64,000 bases of DNA from Leptolyngbya sp. FACHB-8 (GTDB taxonomy: Bacteria; Cyanobacteriota; Cyanobacteriia; Elainellales; Elainellaceae): the NCBI RefSeq assembly GCF_014695575.1, contig NZ_JACJOO010000079.1:1-64000 (forward strand), given 5' to 3'. Shown here one piece after another: positions 53,723-62,637 of this stretch. Both the position numbers and the translations under genes were made by a program. The notes under the pieces are model-generated. The model made no database searches. It saw only the letters and a list, made by a program, of their open reading frames with translations, and was not told where the DNA came from. Numbering within the stretch: the stretch's first letter is position 1; each line of letters opens with the position of its first letter.

Positions 53723-55099
53723 ATGTCAACAAACCGCTCGTTTTTATGCTTCTTTAGAACACAGAGTGTGAGTGCTATGGGTGACTTCTCTTCGTCTTGT
53801 GGATATGCACAGCGTTTGGGGTGGCAGCACATAGCTCTAACCGTCACCCTGATGAGTTTGGCAGGAATAGCTCCGGCCTGGGGACAAGCGTCAGCCCCAC
53901 TAGGCCTGGACCAGGCAACATCAACGTCGCTGTTGTTGGCCCAGGCATCGTCTCAACAGTTCAACCGGGTGTTATTTGTAAATCCGTTGACCGGGAATGA
54001 CCAGCAGGGGGAAGGTAGCTTGCGATCGCCCTTCCGTTCTATTACCCATGCGGTGCAGCTTGCCGAGCCCGATACGGTTATCTTCCTCAGCACGGGCAGT
54101 TATACCGAGCAAAGCGGGGAACAGTTTCCCATTGTGTTGCCCCCGGGGGTGAGTTTAATGGAAGACCCGGCGGCTGAGCGGGGCAGTATTGCGATCGCCG
54201 GAGCTGTAACTCATGGAACTGTTGCTGCCACGTCACGTTCTGCAGCTGGAGCCACACAGGTATCCCCCACTCCGGCCCGACGACCTGCTACGGCAAGAGG
54301 CGTGCAATCGCAACCCACCCGCCGTTCTTCCGAACTGCCGTCGGTGGATGTTACTGCAACCATTCCGGCTACACCAACGTCCCGGCGCTCAGCACCACCG
54401 GCCGCTGCCGTAGCGCGTCCAGATGCTGAGCAGGCACTCCAGGGCATCCCCATTCCCGTGCCACCCCCTGATAGACAAGCCAGACCTGCGGTCTCCGCAG
54501 AAGCATCATTGGGACAGGGGCGATCGTCCCAATCCATTCCAATTCCTGTACCACCGCCCGAGTCTCGCCGCTCAAGGGCGCGCGCTCAGACAACCGCTGT
54601 CGCTCCCAGCCGTCTGCCTACATCATCAGCCCCAATTGAAATCCCCGTGCCACCTCCTGACAACCCAATGCCTGCACGACCGTCTCGTTCGGCAGCGGCT
54701 CCGGTCTCTAGTGTGGCCTATGGAGTGCGATCTTCTGAAGGCTCGGCTGGCCCTTATGATTTGTTGCCCGTCCCGGACCCTAACGTTCCCATGGGCTACA
54801 CCGGAGATATGCCTCGGGTTTCAGTGGCGAGCTTGACGGGCTCTACCAGAGCGACCCAGGCCGTTGGCGGAACAATCAGTCGGGGAGTCGGGACTCTGCA
54901 GTATCGCGTCCTGGTGCCGGCCGAAGATGAAGACGTGCGTGATTGGGTGCGGTCAGTCGTCCCCGATGCTTTCGAAACCGTCGCCGACGGGCAAACGCTG
55001 ATGCAGATTGGTGCATTTGAGAGCCGCGAAAATGCCGAAGAAGCGGCTGATCAACTCAGTCGTAATGGCATTCGGGCCATCATTGAAGAATGGCGCTAG
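53723..55099 (+). CDS. Secreted DUF1565/SPOR protein with proline-rich repeats
   Basis: About 458 aa from the ATG at 53723. Signal peptide (~35-55, LMSLAGIAPAWGQA). Residues ~80-155 form the DUF1565 segment (FVNPLTGNDQQGEGS, then PFRSITHAVQLAEPDTVIFL), the start of a parallel beta-helix that is then cut short. Residues ~160-370 are disordered, Ala/Pro/Ser/Arg-rich with three PVPPPD/E repeats (~248, ~277, ~310). The C-terminal ~70 residues are a SPOR domain (LMQIGAFESRENAEEAADQL) that binds septal, denuded peptidoglycan. Probably a cell-wall or division-site protein of the periplasm. Confidence 0.85.
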   Translation: MSTNRSFLCFFRTQSVSAMGDFSSSCGYAQRLGWQHIALTVTLMSLAGIAPAWGQASAPLGLDQATSTSLLLAQASSQQFNRVLFVNPLTGNDQQGEGSLRSPFRSITHAVQLAEPDTVIFLSTGSYTEQSGEQFPIVLPPGVSLMEDPAAERGSIAIAGAVTHGTVAATSRSAAGATQVSPTPARRPATARGVQSQPTRRSSELPSVDVTATIPATPTSRRSAPPAAAVARPDAEQALQGIPIPVPPPDRQARPAVSAEASLGQGRSSQSIPIPVPPPESRRSRARAQTTAVAPSRLPTSSAPIEIPVPPPDNPMPARPSRSAAAPVSSVAYGVRSSEGSAGPYDLLPVPDPNVPMGYTGDMPRVSVASLTGSTRATQAVGGTISRGVGTLQYRVLVPAEDEDVRDWVRSVVPDAFETVADGQTLMQIGAFESRENAEEAADQLSRNGIRAIIEEWR

Positions 55100-55106
55100 A
55101 CGTTGC

Positions 55107-55157
55107 TTAAAGGGTTGATTTTTCAAGGGCGATGTCCCTGAAAAATCAACCCTTTAA
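55107..55157 (+). terminator. Terminator-like hairpin after the SPOR gene
   Basis: About 22-bp arms with one bulge and a ~5-nt loop, starting 7 bp after the stop codon. The left arm carries a T run (GATTTTTC). Confidence 0.85.
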
Positions 55158-55238
55158 ACGGCAGAATCCATACGGCAGACGTGGTCCCTTCTGGTTGATG
55201 AGGGTAAGCTAAGGGAAGCACATCAATTCAGAGCAGCC

Positions 55239-56042
55239 ATGGGTGGCGAAGGTTCAATTGCGCGTAGCTTTATGATGATGAGCTTCCTGACGGCAGCTCT
55301 TCTCATGGGTGTGCAGGGAGTTCAGGAGCTAGCTTTTACCCCCCCACAGCAGGGAACAACGACAACTTCTGCAAATTCCCCCGGATGGGGTCAGCGTATC
55401 CAATCAGCCCTGGGCCCAGCGTCTGTGCCTGCCTCCACCGAAGGATCTCAAAATTTCCCTCAAGGGACTCAGCCAGTCATGGCCCAGGCAGGAGGAGCAG
55501 GGGGCACAGCTTCGAGTTCTGCGGGGCCAGCTCCCAGTCAGATCCAACCACCGCTACCCTCGCCACCCCGGCCGGGATTAGCCGCACACTTAACAGGTGA
55601 GTTTGTACCTGCAGCCGCCCAACTTTCTACCCTCCTCAATCCATTACCCGAGCGGATTGTGCAAGTCATTGTGGATTTAAGCGATCGCCACGTCTACCTT
55701 TACAAAGGCACCGAACAAATCGGCAGCTATCCGGTCGCTATCGGCAAAGATGGCTGGGAAACTCCCACGGGACGCTTTCAGGTGATTGATATGCAGGTCG
55801 ATCCCCACTGGCAGCACCCGATCACCCGTACAGATGTCCCCCCCGGCCCCGGAAATCCCTTGGGCTCCCGCTGGGTTGCCTTTCTGCCGATGCAGGACGG
55901 CGTGATTGGTTTCCATGGCACCTATCAGACTGACTTAATTGGGCAAGCCGTTTCCCACGGCTGTATTCGGATGCAGAATGCAGATATTGAGGCCATGTAT
56001 CAACACCTGGCACCCGGTGTACCCGTGATTGTGCGCCAATAA
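55239..56042 (+). CDS. L,D-transpeptidase (YkuD)
   Basis: 267-aa exported enzyme cross-linking peptidoglycan or anchoring proteins. An N-terminal hydrophobic helix (~10-28) acts as signal or anchor, followed by a Gly/Ser/Pro/Gln-rich linker (~35-125). The YkuD domain (~135-267) has IVDLSDRHVYLYKG, the IGKDGWETPTGRF box, IGFHGTY and the catalytic SHGCIRMQNADI. All catalytic residues (His, Ser/Gly, Cys, Arg) are present. The preceding SPOR protein, 140 bp upstream, points to a small cell-envelope cluster. Confidence 0.93.
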   Translation: MGGEGSIARSFMMMSFLTAALLMGVQGVQELAFTPPQQGTTTTSANSPGWGQRIQSALGPASVPASTEGSQNFPQGTQPVMAQAGGAGGTASSSAGPAPSQIQPPLPSPPRPGLAAHLTGEFVPAAAQLSTLLNPLPERIVQVIVDLSDRHVYLYKGTEQIGSYPVAIGKDGWETPTGRFQVIDMQVDPHWQHPITRTDVPPGPGNPLGSRWVAFLPMQDGVIGFHGTYQTDLIGQAVSHGCIRMQNADIEAMYQHLAPGVPVIVRQ

Positions 56043-56078
56043 CCTCATCGGCTGGGCAGCAATTCTCATCTTGAAATT

Positions 56079-56123
56079 GAAGCCTGAAAATAGCCCGCCT
56101 TCGGCGGGCCATTTTCAGGCTTC
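56079..56123. repeat. Hairpin, 21-bp arms, TTC loop
   Basis: One mismatch; tip CCTTCGG, the stable UUCG-type tetraloop when transcribed. Its right arm overlaps the next hairpin by 4 nt. Confidence 0.92.
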
Positions 56124-56170
56124 AAAGGCGAGAGGCCGCGCCCGACGGGCGCGGCCTCTCGCCTTTGAAG
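56120..56170. repeat. Perfect hairpin, 24-bp arms, GAC loop
   Basis: Overlaps the previous hairpin in the shared CTTC. The two cannot fold fully at the same time. Located in the convergent gap between the L,D-transpeptidase and cobB. Confidence 0.95.
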
Positions 56171-56237
56171 CTCATAATGGAAATTGCTGTCGTCTGGGTA
56201 CTATAGCTGCATTGTGAGCAAGGTAGCCACACACTTC

Positions 56238-57602
56238 TCATTTCTGCGCGGCGAAGTGACGACAGTGTTGTAAGAAGCGCTCAGGCAGTTCGAGCCGATC
56301 GCCCCAATGCATGTGTAAGTACGAGGCATGAAGGGTAGGCGATCGCCATCCCTCCCCACCCAATGCTTTTCCATCAAACCGTTGCATCTGGTAAAGCGGT
56401 GCTTCAGGCAATCCAGTTAGAGACGAGCGATGAAACTCATGGCCCCAAACTTCAGTTTCAGCTTGAACAAGGGGGCTATCCTGCTGGGCGATCGCTCGTC
56501 GATAACCCAGTGTCAGGCGTGTGCCCATTCGTGTCTCCGTGGGTAACGCTCCTACCATGGGCCAGCGTTTTCCTTCAAAATCCGTAATTGCCTGGCTCAG
56601 ATACATCAGGCCACCGCATTCACCATAGACGGGCATTCCATGGGCGATCGCTGATTTCACGGATTGCTGAGCCGTCCGATTCTCTGCGAGGGCCTCTGCA
56701 AACACCTCTGGGAATCCTCCACCAAAATATAAACCGCTGATATGGGGTGGTAGCTCCATATCTTGCAGAGGGCTCCAAAAATGTAACTCCGCTCCAAGAG
56801 ATGCCAAACATTCAAGGTTGTCGGGATAGTAAAAGTTAAAGGCAGCATCACGGGCGATGGCGATCGCAACTGATCCAACCGCCGCTTTAGGGGTTTGTGG
56901 AGATGACTCCCTACTCCTGCCAGAAGTATTGGACAGAAGCGGAAGTAATTGCTCCCAATCAAAACTTTCGTGGGCGATCGCGGCCAAATTCTCACACAGC
57001 TCCCCCATCTGCTCCAGCTCACCAGTTGGGACTAGGCCCAAGTGACGATCAGGAATGGTGATTTGATTATGGCGATGGAGCACACCAAGGATGGGAAGTT
57101 GCAGCCCTTCTAATGCTTCTTTGAGAAGAGTGAGGTGGCGATCGCTACCTACACGATTCAAAATTACGCCAGCAATTTGAATGCGGGAATCAAAGCTACG
57201 GTAGCCGTGGGCGATCGCGGCCACTGAGCGAGAAAGACGGGCACAATCCAATACAAGTAAGACAGGCACGTGCAGTAAGCGGGCAATATGTGCCGTACTG
57301 GCGACATCGTCTGTTCCCGAGGCTCCATCAAACAGCCCCATTACCCCTTCAACAAGAGTGGCTTCTGCGGTAGTGGAATGTTGAGCAAAGGAGCCTTGCA
57401 CATAGGATTCCGAAGCCAGCACTGGATCCAGGTTGTAGCAGGGACGGCCTGTGATCCAACGGTGAAACATGGGGTCAATATAATCTGGCCCTACTTTAAA
57501 GGACTGGACATTCACTCCCTTTTGGCGCAGGTAGGCCAGCATTGCCAAGGTAATCGTTGTTTTGCCAACCCCACTGCGTTCCCCTGCAATAATCAGCGCC
57601 AT
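56238..57602 (-). CDS. cobB: Cobyrinic acid a,c-diamide synthase
   Basis: 454-aa ATP- and glutamine-dependent amidotransferase of cobalamin (pseudocobalamin) synthesis (CbiA/CobB). N-terminal P-loop GERSGVGKTTITLAML (~7-22) and DTBS-like domain with NLDPVLASESYVQGSF and VEGVMGLFDG; C-terminal class I glutaminase with GLYFGGGFPEVFAEAL and YGECGGLMYLSQAI containing the nucleophile Cys. Normal length. It supplies the cofactor needed by NrdJ in this genome. ATG at 57602. No other cob gene is adjacent. Confidence 0.95.
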   Translation of the reverse strand: MALIIAGERSGVGKTTITLAMLAYLRQKGVNVQSFKVGPDYIDPMFHRWITGRPCYNLDPVLASESYVQGSFAQHSTTAEATLVEGVMGLFDGASGTDDVASTAHIARLLHVPVLLVLDCARLSRSVAAIAHGYRSFDSRIQIAGVILNRVGSDRHLTLLKEALEGLQLPILGVLHRHNQITIPDRHLGLVPTGELEQMGELCENLAAIAHESFDWEQLLPLLSNTSGRSRESSPQTPKAAVGSVAIAIARDAAFNFYYPDNLECLASLGAELHFWSPLQDMELPPHISGLYFGGGFPEVFAEALAENRTAQQSVKSAIAHGMPVYGECGGLMYLSQAITDFEGKRWPMVGALPTETRMGTRLTLGYRRAIAQQDSPLVQAETEVWGHEFHRSSLTGLPEAPLYQMQRFDGKALGGEGWRSPTLHASYLHMHWGDRLELPERFLQHCRHFAAQK

Positions 57603-57666
57603 AATTTCAAGTTCAATGCCGTCTTTATGACCCTATCTTGAAATCAACATTAAAGGTTTCATGGAC

Positions 57667-57717
57667 CTCCTGCATGAGTCGTTGTGCGGCGAGACCACGC
57701 AACGATTCATGCAGGAG
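57667..57717. repeat. Hairpin, ~20-bp arms, 9-nt loop
   Basis: CTCCTGCATGA / TCATGCAGGAG arms with two mismatches, 65 bp upstream of the cobB start. Confidence 0.85.
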
Positions 57718-57818
57718 CTCTATGCACAAGGCTATGTTTTCGAGAGCAACACAAAGCACTATCCTGGAAATACCGTAATCCCGACTCCAGGTTAGAAGCC
57801 AGCCTTAGATTAAAAGAA

Positions 57819-57845
57819 AGTGCGTGGTGCAAAGCACCACGCACT
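57819..57845. repeat. Perfect hairpin, 12-bp arms, AAA loop
   Basis: Tip GCAAAGC. Lies 26 bp beyond the ndhK stop codon; likely 3'-end structure of ndhK. Confidence 0.92.
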
Positions 57846-57870
57846 CTAGATTTCGGTTCCTTGAAGCAGA

Positions 57871-58683
57871 CTACATATTGGTATCGCCCCAGCTATCCTT
57901 CATGCGTTCAGAGTTGAGGGGTAAGTAATCATCCAGAGGCTCCTGATTCTCACCGGTTTGGATAGCAGGCGCAGGCATGCCAATCGCAGCTGCAATTTCG
58001 GCAGGTGGCTTGCGGTAGCTAGGAAGCCGCACATAGTCCCCCGTATGGCTCAGAGCACCACGGTTCACCTTCATCTTGTGGGATGTAGTGTAGTAGCGGT
58101 GAGTAGGTTGCTGAATGCCCCGCTCCTGCAAGGTCTGTGCCGATATTTTCTTCCGCAGTTTGATAATGGCGTCCATGATGGCTTCTGGGCGAGGAGGGCA
58201 GCCAGGAATATAGACGTCAATCGGCAGAATCTTATCCGCCCCCCGCACAGCCGTAGGAGAGTCAGCACTGAACATTCCCCCCGTAATCATGCAGGCCCCC
58301 ATCGCAATCACGTACTTGGGGTCGGGCATTTGCTCATAGAGGCGCACCGTAGCCGGGGCCATCTTCATGTTGAGGGTGCCTGCCAGGATGATCAGATCTG
58401 CCTGACGTGGGGCCGCCCGAGGCAGCAAACCAAAGCGGTCAAAATCAAATCGAGAGCCAATCAGCGCGGCAAATTCAATAAAGCAGCAGGCCGTGCCATA
58501 GAGCAACGGCCACAGGCTGGAGAGCCGCGCCCAGTTATACAAATCATCAACCGTCGTCAGAATGACGTTTTCGGATAATTGTTGCGTTACTTGAGGCGCG
58601 CCAATAGGGCTGATGACAGAATTTTCAGAACCTTCGAACGAACCTGTTGCAGAGAGGTTCGACATTCCATCTGAATAGGTCAT
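57871..58683 (-). CDS. ndhK: NAD(P)H dehydrogenase-like complex subunit K
   Basis: 270-aa subunit of the NDH-1 complex carrying iron-sulfur cluster N2. Core: [33 protein letters not shown] with the adjacent cysteines; [10 protein letters not shown]; and [15 protein letters not shown] with the remaining ligands. The N-terminus (~45 aa before the core) and a ~55-aa C-terminal extension exceed the minimal NuoB fold, as in other cyanobacterial NdhK. It is not flanked by ndhC or ndhJ, in contrast to the usual ndhC-ndhK-ndhJ operon. ATG at 58683; Met7 is an alternative. Confidence 0.96.
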   Translation of the reverse strand: MTYSDGMSNLSATGSFEGSENSVISPIGAPQVTQQLSENVILTTVDDLYNWARLSSLWPLLYGTACCFIEFAALIGSRFDFDRFGLLPRAAPRQADLIILAGTLNMKMAPATVRLYEQMPDPKYVIAMGACMITGGMFSADSPTAVRGADKILPIDVYIPGCPPRPEAIMDAIIKLRKKISAQTLQERGIQQPTHRYYTTSHKMKVNRGALSHTGDYVRLPSYRKPPAEIAAAIGMPAPAIQTGENQEPLDDYLPLNSERMKDSWGDTNM

Positions 58684-58832
58684 GGTGTTGGCTCAGTAAG
58701 TCAAGCTCGTTCAACAAGCATGGGTGACGGGGCACCCAGCCGTTGCCCTGTATTGAGACTGTAAAGAAGAGAAGGGGTTTTCGCCTCTGTCTTTTGGGGG
58801 GTTACAAGCTTTTAGGAAAGTTTAACGCCCTT

Positions 58833-58891
58833 AAAGCCAAATTTGGTGTGGGAAGCACGGCGGCCGTACTTCCCACACCAAATTTGGCTTT
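58833..58891. repeat. Hairpin, 28-bp arms, 3-nt loop
   Basis: One mismatch near the tip (CGG loop region). It lies 33 bp beyond the stop of the minus-strand gene at 58924. Confidence 0.93.
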
Positions 58892-58923
58892 ATCGGGTAC
58901 GAGACTCTAGAGGCTTATATTTT

Positions 58924-59481
58924 CTATCTCTCCAGGGTTGCCTCAGGCTCATGGATACCAATTACATAACCATTGCGATCGCCCAACAACAGCGCCTTAT
59001 CTCCCCGTTGCAACAACTTGGCGATGATTTCCAGAGCTTGTTCGGCAGGAAGCTCAGCTTTAAAGATGCTGTAGAAATTTTGGTCAACGGCGATCGCATC
59101 CACTGATTGCGGCAAATCGGGAACTTGAATGCGACAACGCCGATGGGGATACTGGTTCACCAGCACCAAGCAGGATGCGGGTTTACGTACAACGGTGGAG
59201 GATGGTGTGCCAACACGCATGGCATCCGGTTCTTCAACCCATACGCCATAGCCCCGGGGCATCTTGGTTAGCACCGTCGATTCATTGCGATAAACCAGCT
59301 TGGTGAGGAGGGCGATTGCCTTGCGAGCTTCAGGGGCTACCTGAAAAAAGCTGTAGAATTGGTCCCCCAGTTGGATAGCCGACAGACGCTGCTCCAGATC
59401 AGGGACTTTGACGTGGCAAGTTCTATATTGCTGACGATCAAGCAGGATGTATGACGGAGAAGGGGCTTTCAATTGGCTCAC
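58924..59481 (-). CDS. Hypothetical protein with two tandem ~75-aa repeats
   Basis: 185 aa. The two halves are clearly related: CHVKVPDLEQRLSAIQLGDQ versus CRIQVPDLPQSVDAIAVDQN, each continuing FYS(F/I)F, a helix of EARKAIALLTKL/EQALEIIAKLL type, and a GYGVWVEEPDA / GYVIGIHEPEA ending. No signal peptide, TM or known catalytic motif. A GTG at 59481 is used as start. The repeat suggests a pseudo-dimeric ligand-binding or regulatory protein; family name not recognised. Monocistronic. Confidence 0.75.
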   Translation of the reverse strand: MSQLKAPSPSYILLDRQQYRTCHVKVPDLEQRLSAIQLGDQFYSFFQVAPEARKAIALLTKLVYRNESTVLTKMPRGYGVWVEEPDAMRVGTPSSTVVRKPASCLVLVNQYPHRRCRIQVPDLPQSVDAIAVDQNFYSIFKAELPAEQALEIIAKLLQRGDKALLLGDRNGYVIGIHEPEATLER

Positions 59482-59749
59482 GGTAGGATGCCCCAGAAGG
59501 GCAGAGGGACAGGCTTTACATTTCTTCAGGATAAAGCGATTGCGATCAGGATGTCACTGTCATAAAGCCTCAGATGGTATGCCTGACGCACTTAAGTTCT
59601 CGTGAAATCTACGTTTTAGACTCACGTACAGTTTTCCCCTTCCCATCAAACCTACGTACGAGTGGCAGGTGCGTGAGTAAAACCCGCCACATCTGGCCAT
59701 TAACACTCCACAGCAAGCTTGCGTCAGCCGGTGCTGTTTTAGACCTTTC

Positions 59750-59798
59750 GTTATCGGTTGTAGAAGGGGTACTGAGTGCCCCTTCTACAACCGATAAC
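59750..59798. repeat. Hairpin, 23-bp arms, TGA loop
   Basis: One mismatch. It lies in a divergent gap, 146 bp upstream of copZ, not adjacent to any stop codon. Confidence 0.93.
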
Positions 59799-59884
59799 TA
59801 CACATTCCAAAGACGGTCTTGACTTTCCAGCCGACTGGAAGCTTTAGCATGAGTTCTATAGTCCAATATCCCTACATCCGTGTT

Positions 59885-59900
59885 CTGTCAGACTTGACAG
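59885..59900 (+). promoter_or_regulatory. Possible operator of copZ-copA
   Basis: Palindrome CTGTCAGACTTGACAG, 6-bp half-sites with 4-nt spacing, centred ~52 bp upstream of the copZ start. The TTGACA-like part might also be a -35 element. A metal-responsive repressor site is a guess from position and symmetry only. Confidence 0.35.
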
Positions 59901-59943
59901 ATGCCGGTGGGATAAATTCTTTAGAGCGTCGGGATAAGCCTCC

Positions 59944-60138
59944 ATGAAACTTGAATTGACCGTTCCCAGCATGGCCTGTTCTGCTTGTGTTGACACGATC
60001 TCCAAAGCGATCGCCGGAATCGATCCTGCCGCCAAGGTAGAAGCCGACACTAAAACCAAGCGGGTCGCCGTCGAGACCGATGCGACTGAAGCCTCGGTTA
60101 AGCAGGCCGTTGAAAGCGCAGGGTATCCCGTTAGCTAA
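59944..60138 (+). CDS. copZ: Copper chaperone (heavy-metal-associated domain)
   Basis: 64-aa ferredoxin-fold metallochaperone, like cyanobacterial Atx1, passing Cu(I) to copper ATPases. The metal site is MACSAC (C-x-x-C, residues ~12-15). Like Synechocystis Atx1 it is short; the usual loop-5 position after the second strand lacks His. It lies 210 bp upstream of copA in the same direction, with a hairpin between, implying a copper-export or thylakoid copper-import module. ATG at 59944. Confidence 0.92.
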   Translation: MKLELTVPSMACSACVDTISKAIAGIDPAAKVEADTKTKRVAVETDATEASVKQAVESAGYPVS

Positions 60139-60209
60139 GCACCTGCTTCCGTTGCAGCTCGCGAACGAAAGCGGCAATACCCTTTTGCTCCGTTTGATAC
60201 CCTTCTGAG

Positions 60210-60251
60210 AAAGTTGTTTTTTCGTGCGCTTATGCATGAAAAAACAACTTT
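60210..60251. repeat. Hairpin, 18-bp arms
   Basis: AAAGTTG-T6-C arms with one wobble and a 6-nt loop, between copZ and copA. The A/T runs on each arm could make it a partial terminator after copZ. Confidence 0.9.
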
Positions 60252-60345
60252 TACCAGATCTTTCACCCCCCTTCAAGGCGCAGGAGGTACGATGCATTCC
60301 CCTGCACGATTGGAGCCGGGAGACATTTTTAACAGGGAAAACGTC

Positions 60346-62637
60346 ATGACAACCGACCGCCTCCAACTCCAGGGCATGAGTTGTGCTGCCTGCGCTCGCA
60401 ACGTCGAAACGGCTATTCAGAGTGTGCCCGGCGTTCAGGAAGCTAGCGTTAACTTTGGGGCAGAGCAGGCAACGATCACCTTCGATGATCGGGTGACTGA
60501 CCTGGACGCCATTCAGCGGGCGATCGCCGATGCTGGTTATGGCGCTTCCCCCCTGGTGGAATTTGGTGCGGGGGAACCTGACACCCAGCAGGACACAACT
60601 CATCAGGCAGAGCAGCAACTCCTATTTCGCAAGGTGATCTTCGGGGGCATTATCAGCGCCATTCTGGTAGTGGGCTCCCTGCCAGCCATGACCGGGCTAA
60701 GTATCCCCGGTTTCCCGATGTGGCTGCACAATTCTTGGGTGCAATGGGTGCTGTCTACCCCCGTGATGGTGTGGTGTGGGCAGAGCTTTTTTACAGGGGC
60801 ATGGAAAGCCTTTAAGCGCCATGCAGCCGACATGAACACCCTGGTGGCTCTGGGTACTGGAACCGCCTATCTGTATTCCCTTTTTGTCACCTTGTTCCCT
60901 CAGGTCATTCGCGCCCAGGGTTTGGAACCGGCTGTATATTACGAAGCCGCGGTGGTCATCATCACGCTGATTTTGCTGGGCCGCTTTTTAGAGAGCCGTG
61001 CCCGTAGCCAAACCTCCAACGCCATTCGGCAATTGATGGGGTTGCAGGCAAAAACAGCACGGGTCATTCGTCAGGGGCAGGAGCAGGACATCCCGCTTCA
61101 AGAGGTGGCGGTGGGAGATGTGATTGTAGTGCGACCTGGGGAGAAAATTCCTGTGGATGGGGTGGTACTGGAAGGGCGATCGGCGGTAGATGAGTCGATG
61201 GTAACCGGGGAACCCATACCGACAACCAAGGAAATGGGCGACGAAGTCATCGGAGCCACCATTAACAAAACTGGCAGCTTCCGCTTCCGGGCCTCGCGAG
61301 TTGGGCGGGATACGGTGCTGGCACAGATTGTAAAGCTGGTGCAGGAAGCACAAGGTTCTAAAGCGCCGATTCAAAAATTGGCGGATCAGGTCACGGGTTG
61401 GTTTGTACCAGTTGTGATGGCGATCGCCATTCTCACCTTCCTGATCTGGTTCAACCTGATGGGCAACACCACGCTAGCCCTGATTACCACAGTGGGCGTG
61501 CTGATTATCGCCTGCCCCTGCGCCCTGGGTTTGGCAACTCCTACCTCCATCATGGTAGGTACCGGAAAAGGAGCTGAAAACGGCATCCTCATCAAGGGGG
61601 CGGAAAGCCTGGAGCTGGCTCATAAACTCAAAACCATTGTGCTGGATAAAACGGGTACCCTGACCCAGGGAAAACCCGTCGTCACCGACTATACAACTGT
61701 GACAGGCACAGCTCACCAGAACGAAATCCGCTTGCTACGAATGGCGGCGGCTGTCGAACGCAGCTCTGAGCATCCATTAGCGGAGGCCATCGTGCAGTAC
61801 GCTGCACGGCAGGGAGTTGACCTGACGGATTTACCCAAGGTGGAAGGATTTGAGGCGATCGCTGGCATGGGCGTCCAGGGCGACGTCAACGACCACCGGG
61901 TGCAGATCGGCACCCGACACTGGATGGAAAGCCTGAAAATCCCCACCCAATCCCTCGCTGCTTTACAACAAACCTGGGAAAATCAGGCCAAAACCACCGC
62001 CTGGATTGCCGTTGATGGACAGGTGGAAGCACTGGTTGGTATTGCCGATGCCTTGAAAGAATCCTCGGCAGCAACCGTGCGATCGCTGCAACGCATGGGT
62101 CTTGAGGTGGTGATGCTGACTGGAGATAACCGACAGACGGCAGAGGCGATCGCCCATGACGTTGGTATTACCCGCGTCTTGGCCAATGTGCGCCCTGATC
62201 AGAAGGCCAATCAGATCAAAGCTCTGCAAGCCGAAGGCAAAGTGGTGGCGATGGTGGGGGACGGAATTAATGATGCTCCTGCTTTGGCCCAAGCTGATGT
62301 GGGTATTGCCATTGGTACCGGGACGGATGTAGCGATCGCTGCCAGTGACATTACCCTCATTTCCGGCGACCTCCAGGGGATTGTAACTGCCATTCAACTG
62401 AGCCACGCTACCCTCCGCAACATCCGCCAAAATCTCTTCTTCGCCTTTATCTACAACGTCGTCGGGATTCCAATTGCGGCAGGAATTCTCTATCCGGCTC
62501 TGGGTTGGCTGCTAAACCCTATCATTGCGGGGGCGGCGATGGCGTTCAGTTCCGTCTCGGTGGTCACTAACGCGCTACGGCTCCGCAACTTTCGCCCTAA
62601 ACCCATCCATGCTTTTGGAGGTTCCCGTGGTCGATAA
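60346..62637 (+). CDS. copA: Copper-transporting P1B-type ATPase
   Basis: 763 aa from the ATG at 60346 ([13 protein letters not shown]). N-terminal HMA domain with GMSCAAC; eight TM helices; A-domain TGEP; TM6 CPC motif in [15 protein letters not shown]; phosphorylation site [11 protein letters not shown]; the HP motif SSEHPLAEA; and hinge [14 protein letters not shown]. Asn and Met/Ser residues of the last helices ([18 protein letters not shown]) mark a Cu(I) transporter. Cyanobacteria have two such pumps (CtaA and PacS); whether this exports copper or feeds plastocyanin cannot be read. An upstream in-frame extension to 60214 runs through the hairpin and is rejected. Confidence 0.94.
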   Translation: MTTDRLQLQGMSCAACARNVETAIQSVPGVQEASVNFGAEQATITFDDRVTDLDAIQRAIADAGYGASPLVEFGAGEPDTQQDTTHQAEQQLLFRKVIFGGIISAILVVGSLPAMTGLSIPGFPMWLHNSWVQWVLSTPVMVWCGQSFFTGAWKAFKRHAADMNTLVALGTGTAYLYSLFVTLFPQVIRAQGLEPAVYYEAAVVIITLILLGRFLESRARSQTSNAIRQLMGLQAKTARVIRQGQEQDIPLQEVAVGDVIVVRPGEKIPVDGVVLEGRSAVDESMVTGEPIPTTKEMGDEVIGATINKTGSFRFRASRVGRDTVLAQIVKLVQEAQGSKAPIQKLADQVTGWFVPVVMAIAILTFLIWFNLMGNTTLALITTVGVLIIACPCALGLATPTSIMVGTGKGAENGILIKGAESLELAHKLKTIVLDKTGTLTQGKPVVTDYTTVTGTAHQNEIRLLRMAAAVERSSEHPLAEAIVQYAARQGVDLTDLPKVEGFEAIAGMGVQGDVNDHRVQIGTRHWMESLKIPTQSLAALQQTWENQAKTTAWIAVDGQVEALVGIADALKESSAATVRSLQRMGLEVVMLTGDNRQTAEAIAHDVGITRVLANVRPDQKANQIKALQAEGKVVAMVGDGINDAPALAQADVGIAIGTGTDVAIAASDITLISGDLQGIVTAIQLSHATLRNIRQNLFFAFIYNVVGIPIAAGILYPALGWLLNPIIAGAAMAFSSVSVVTNALRLRNFRPKPIHAFGGSRGR

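Larger units (their letters stand above)
59482..59943. other. Divergent promoter region before copZ
   Basis: 460 bp without an ORF of coding character. Contains the hairpin at 59750-59798 and a short palindrome at 59885-59900 close to copZ. Confidence 0.5.
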
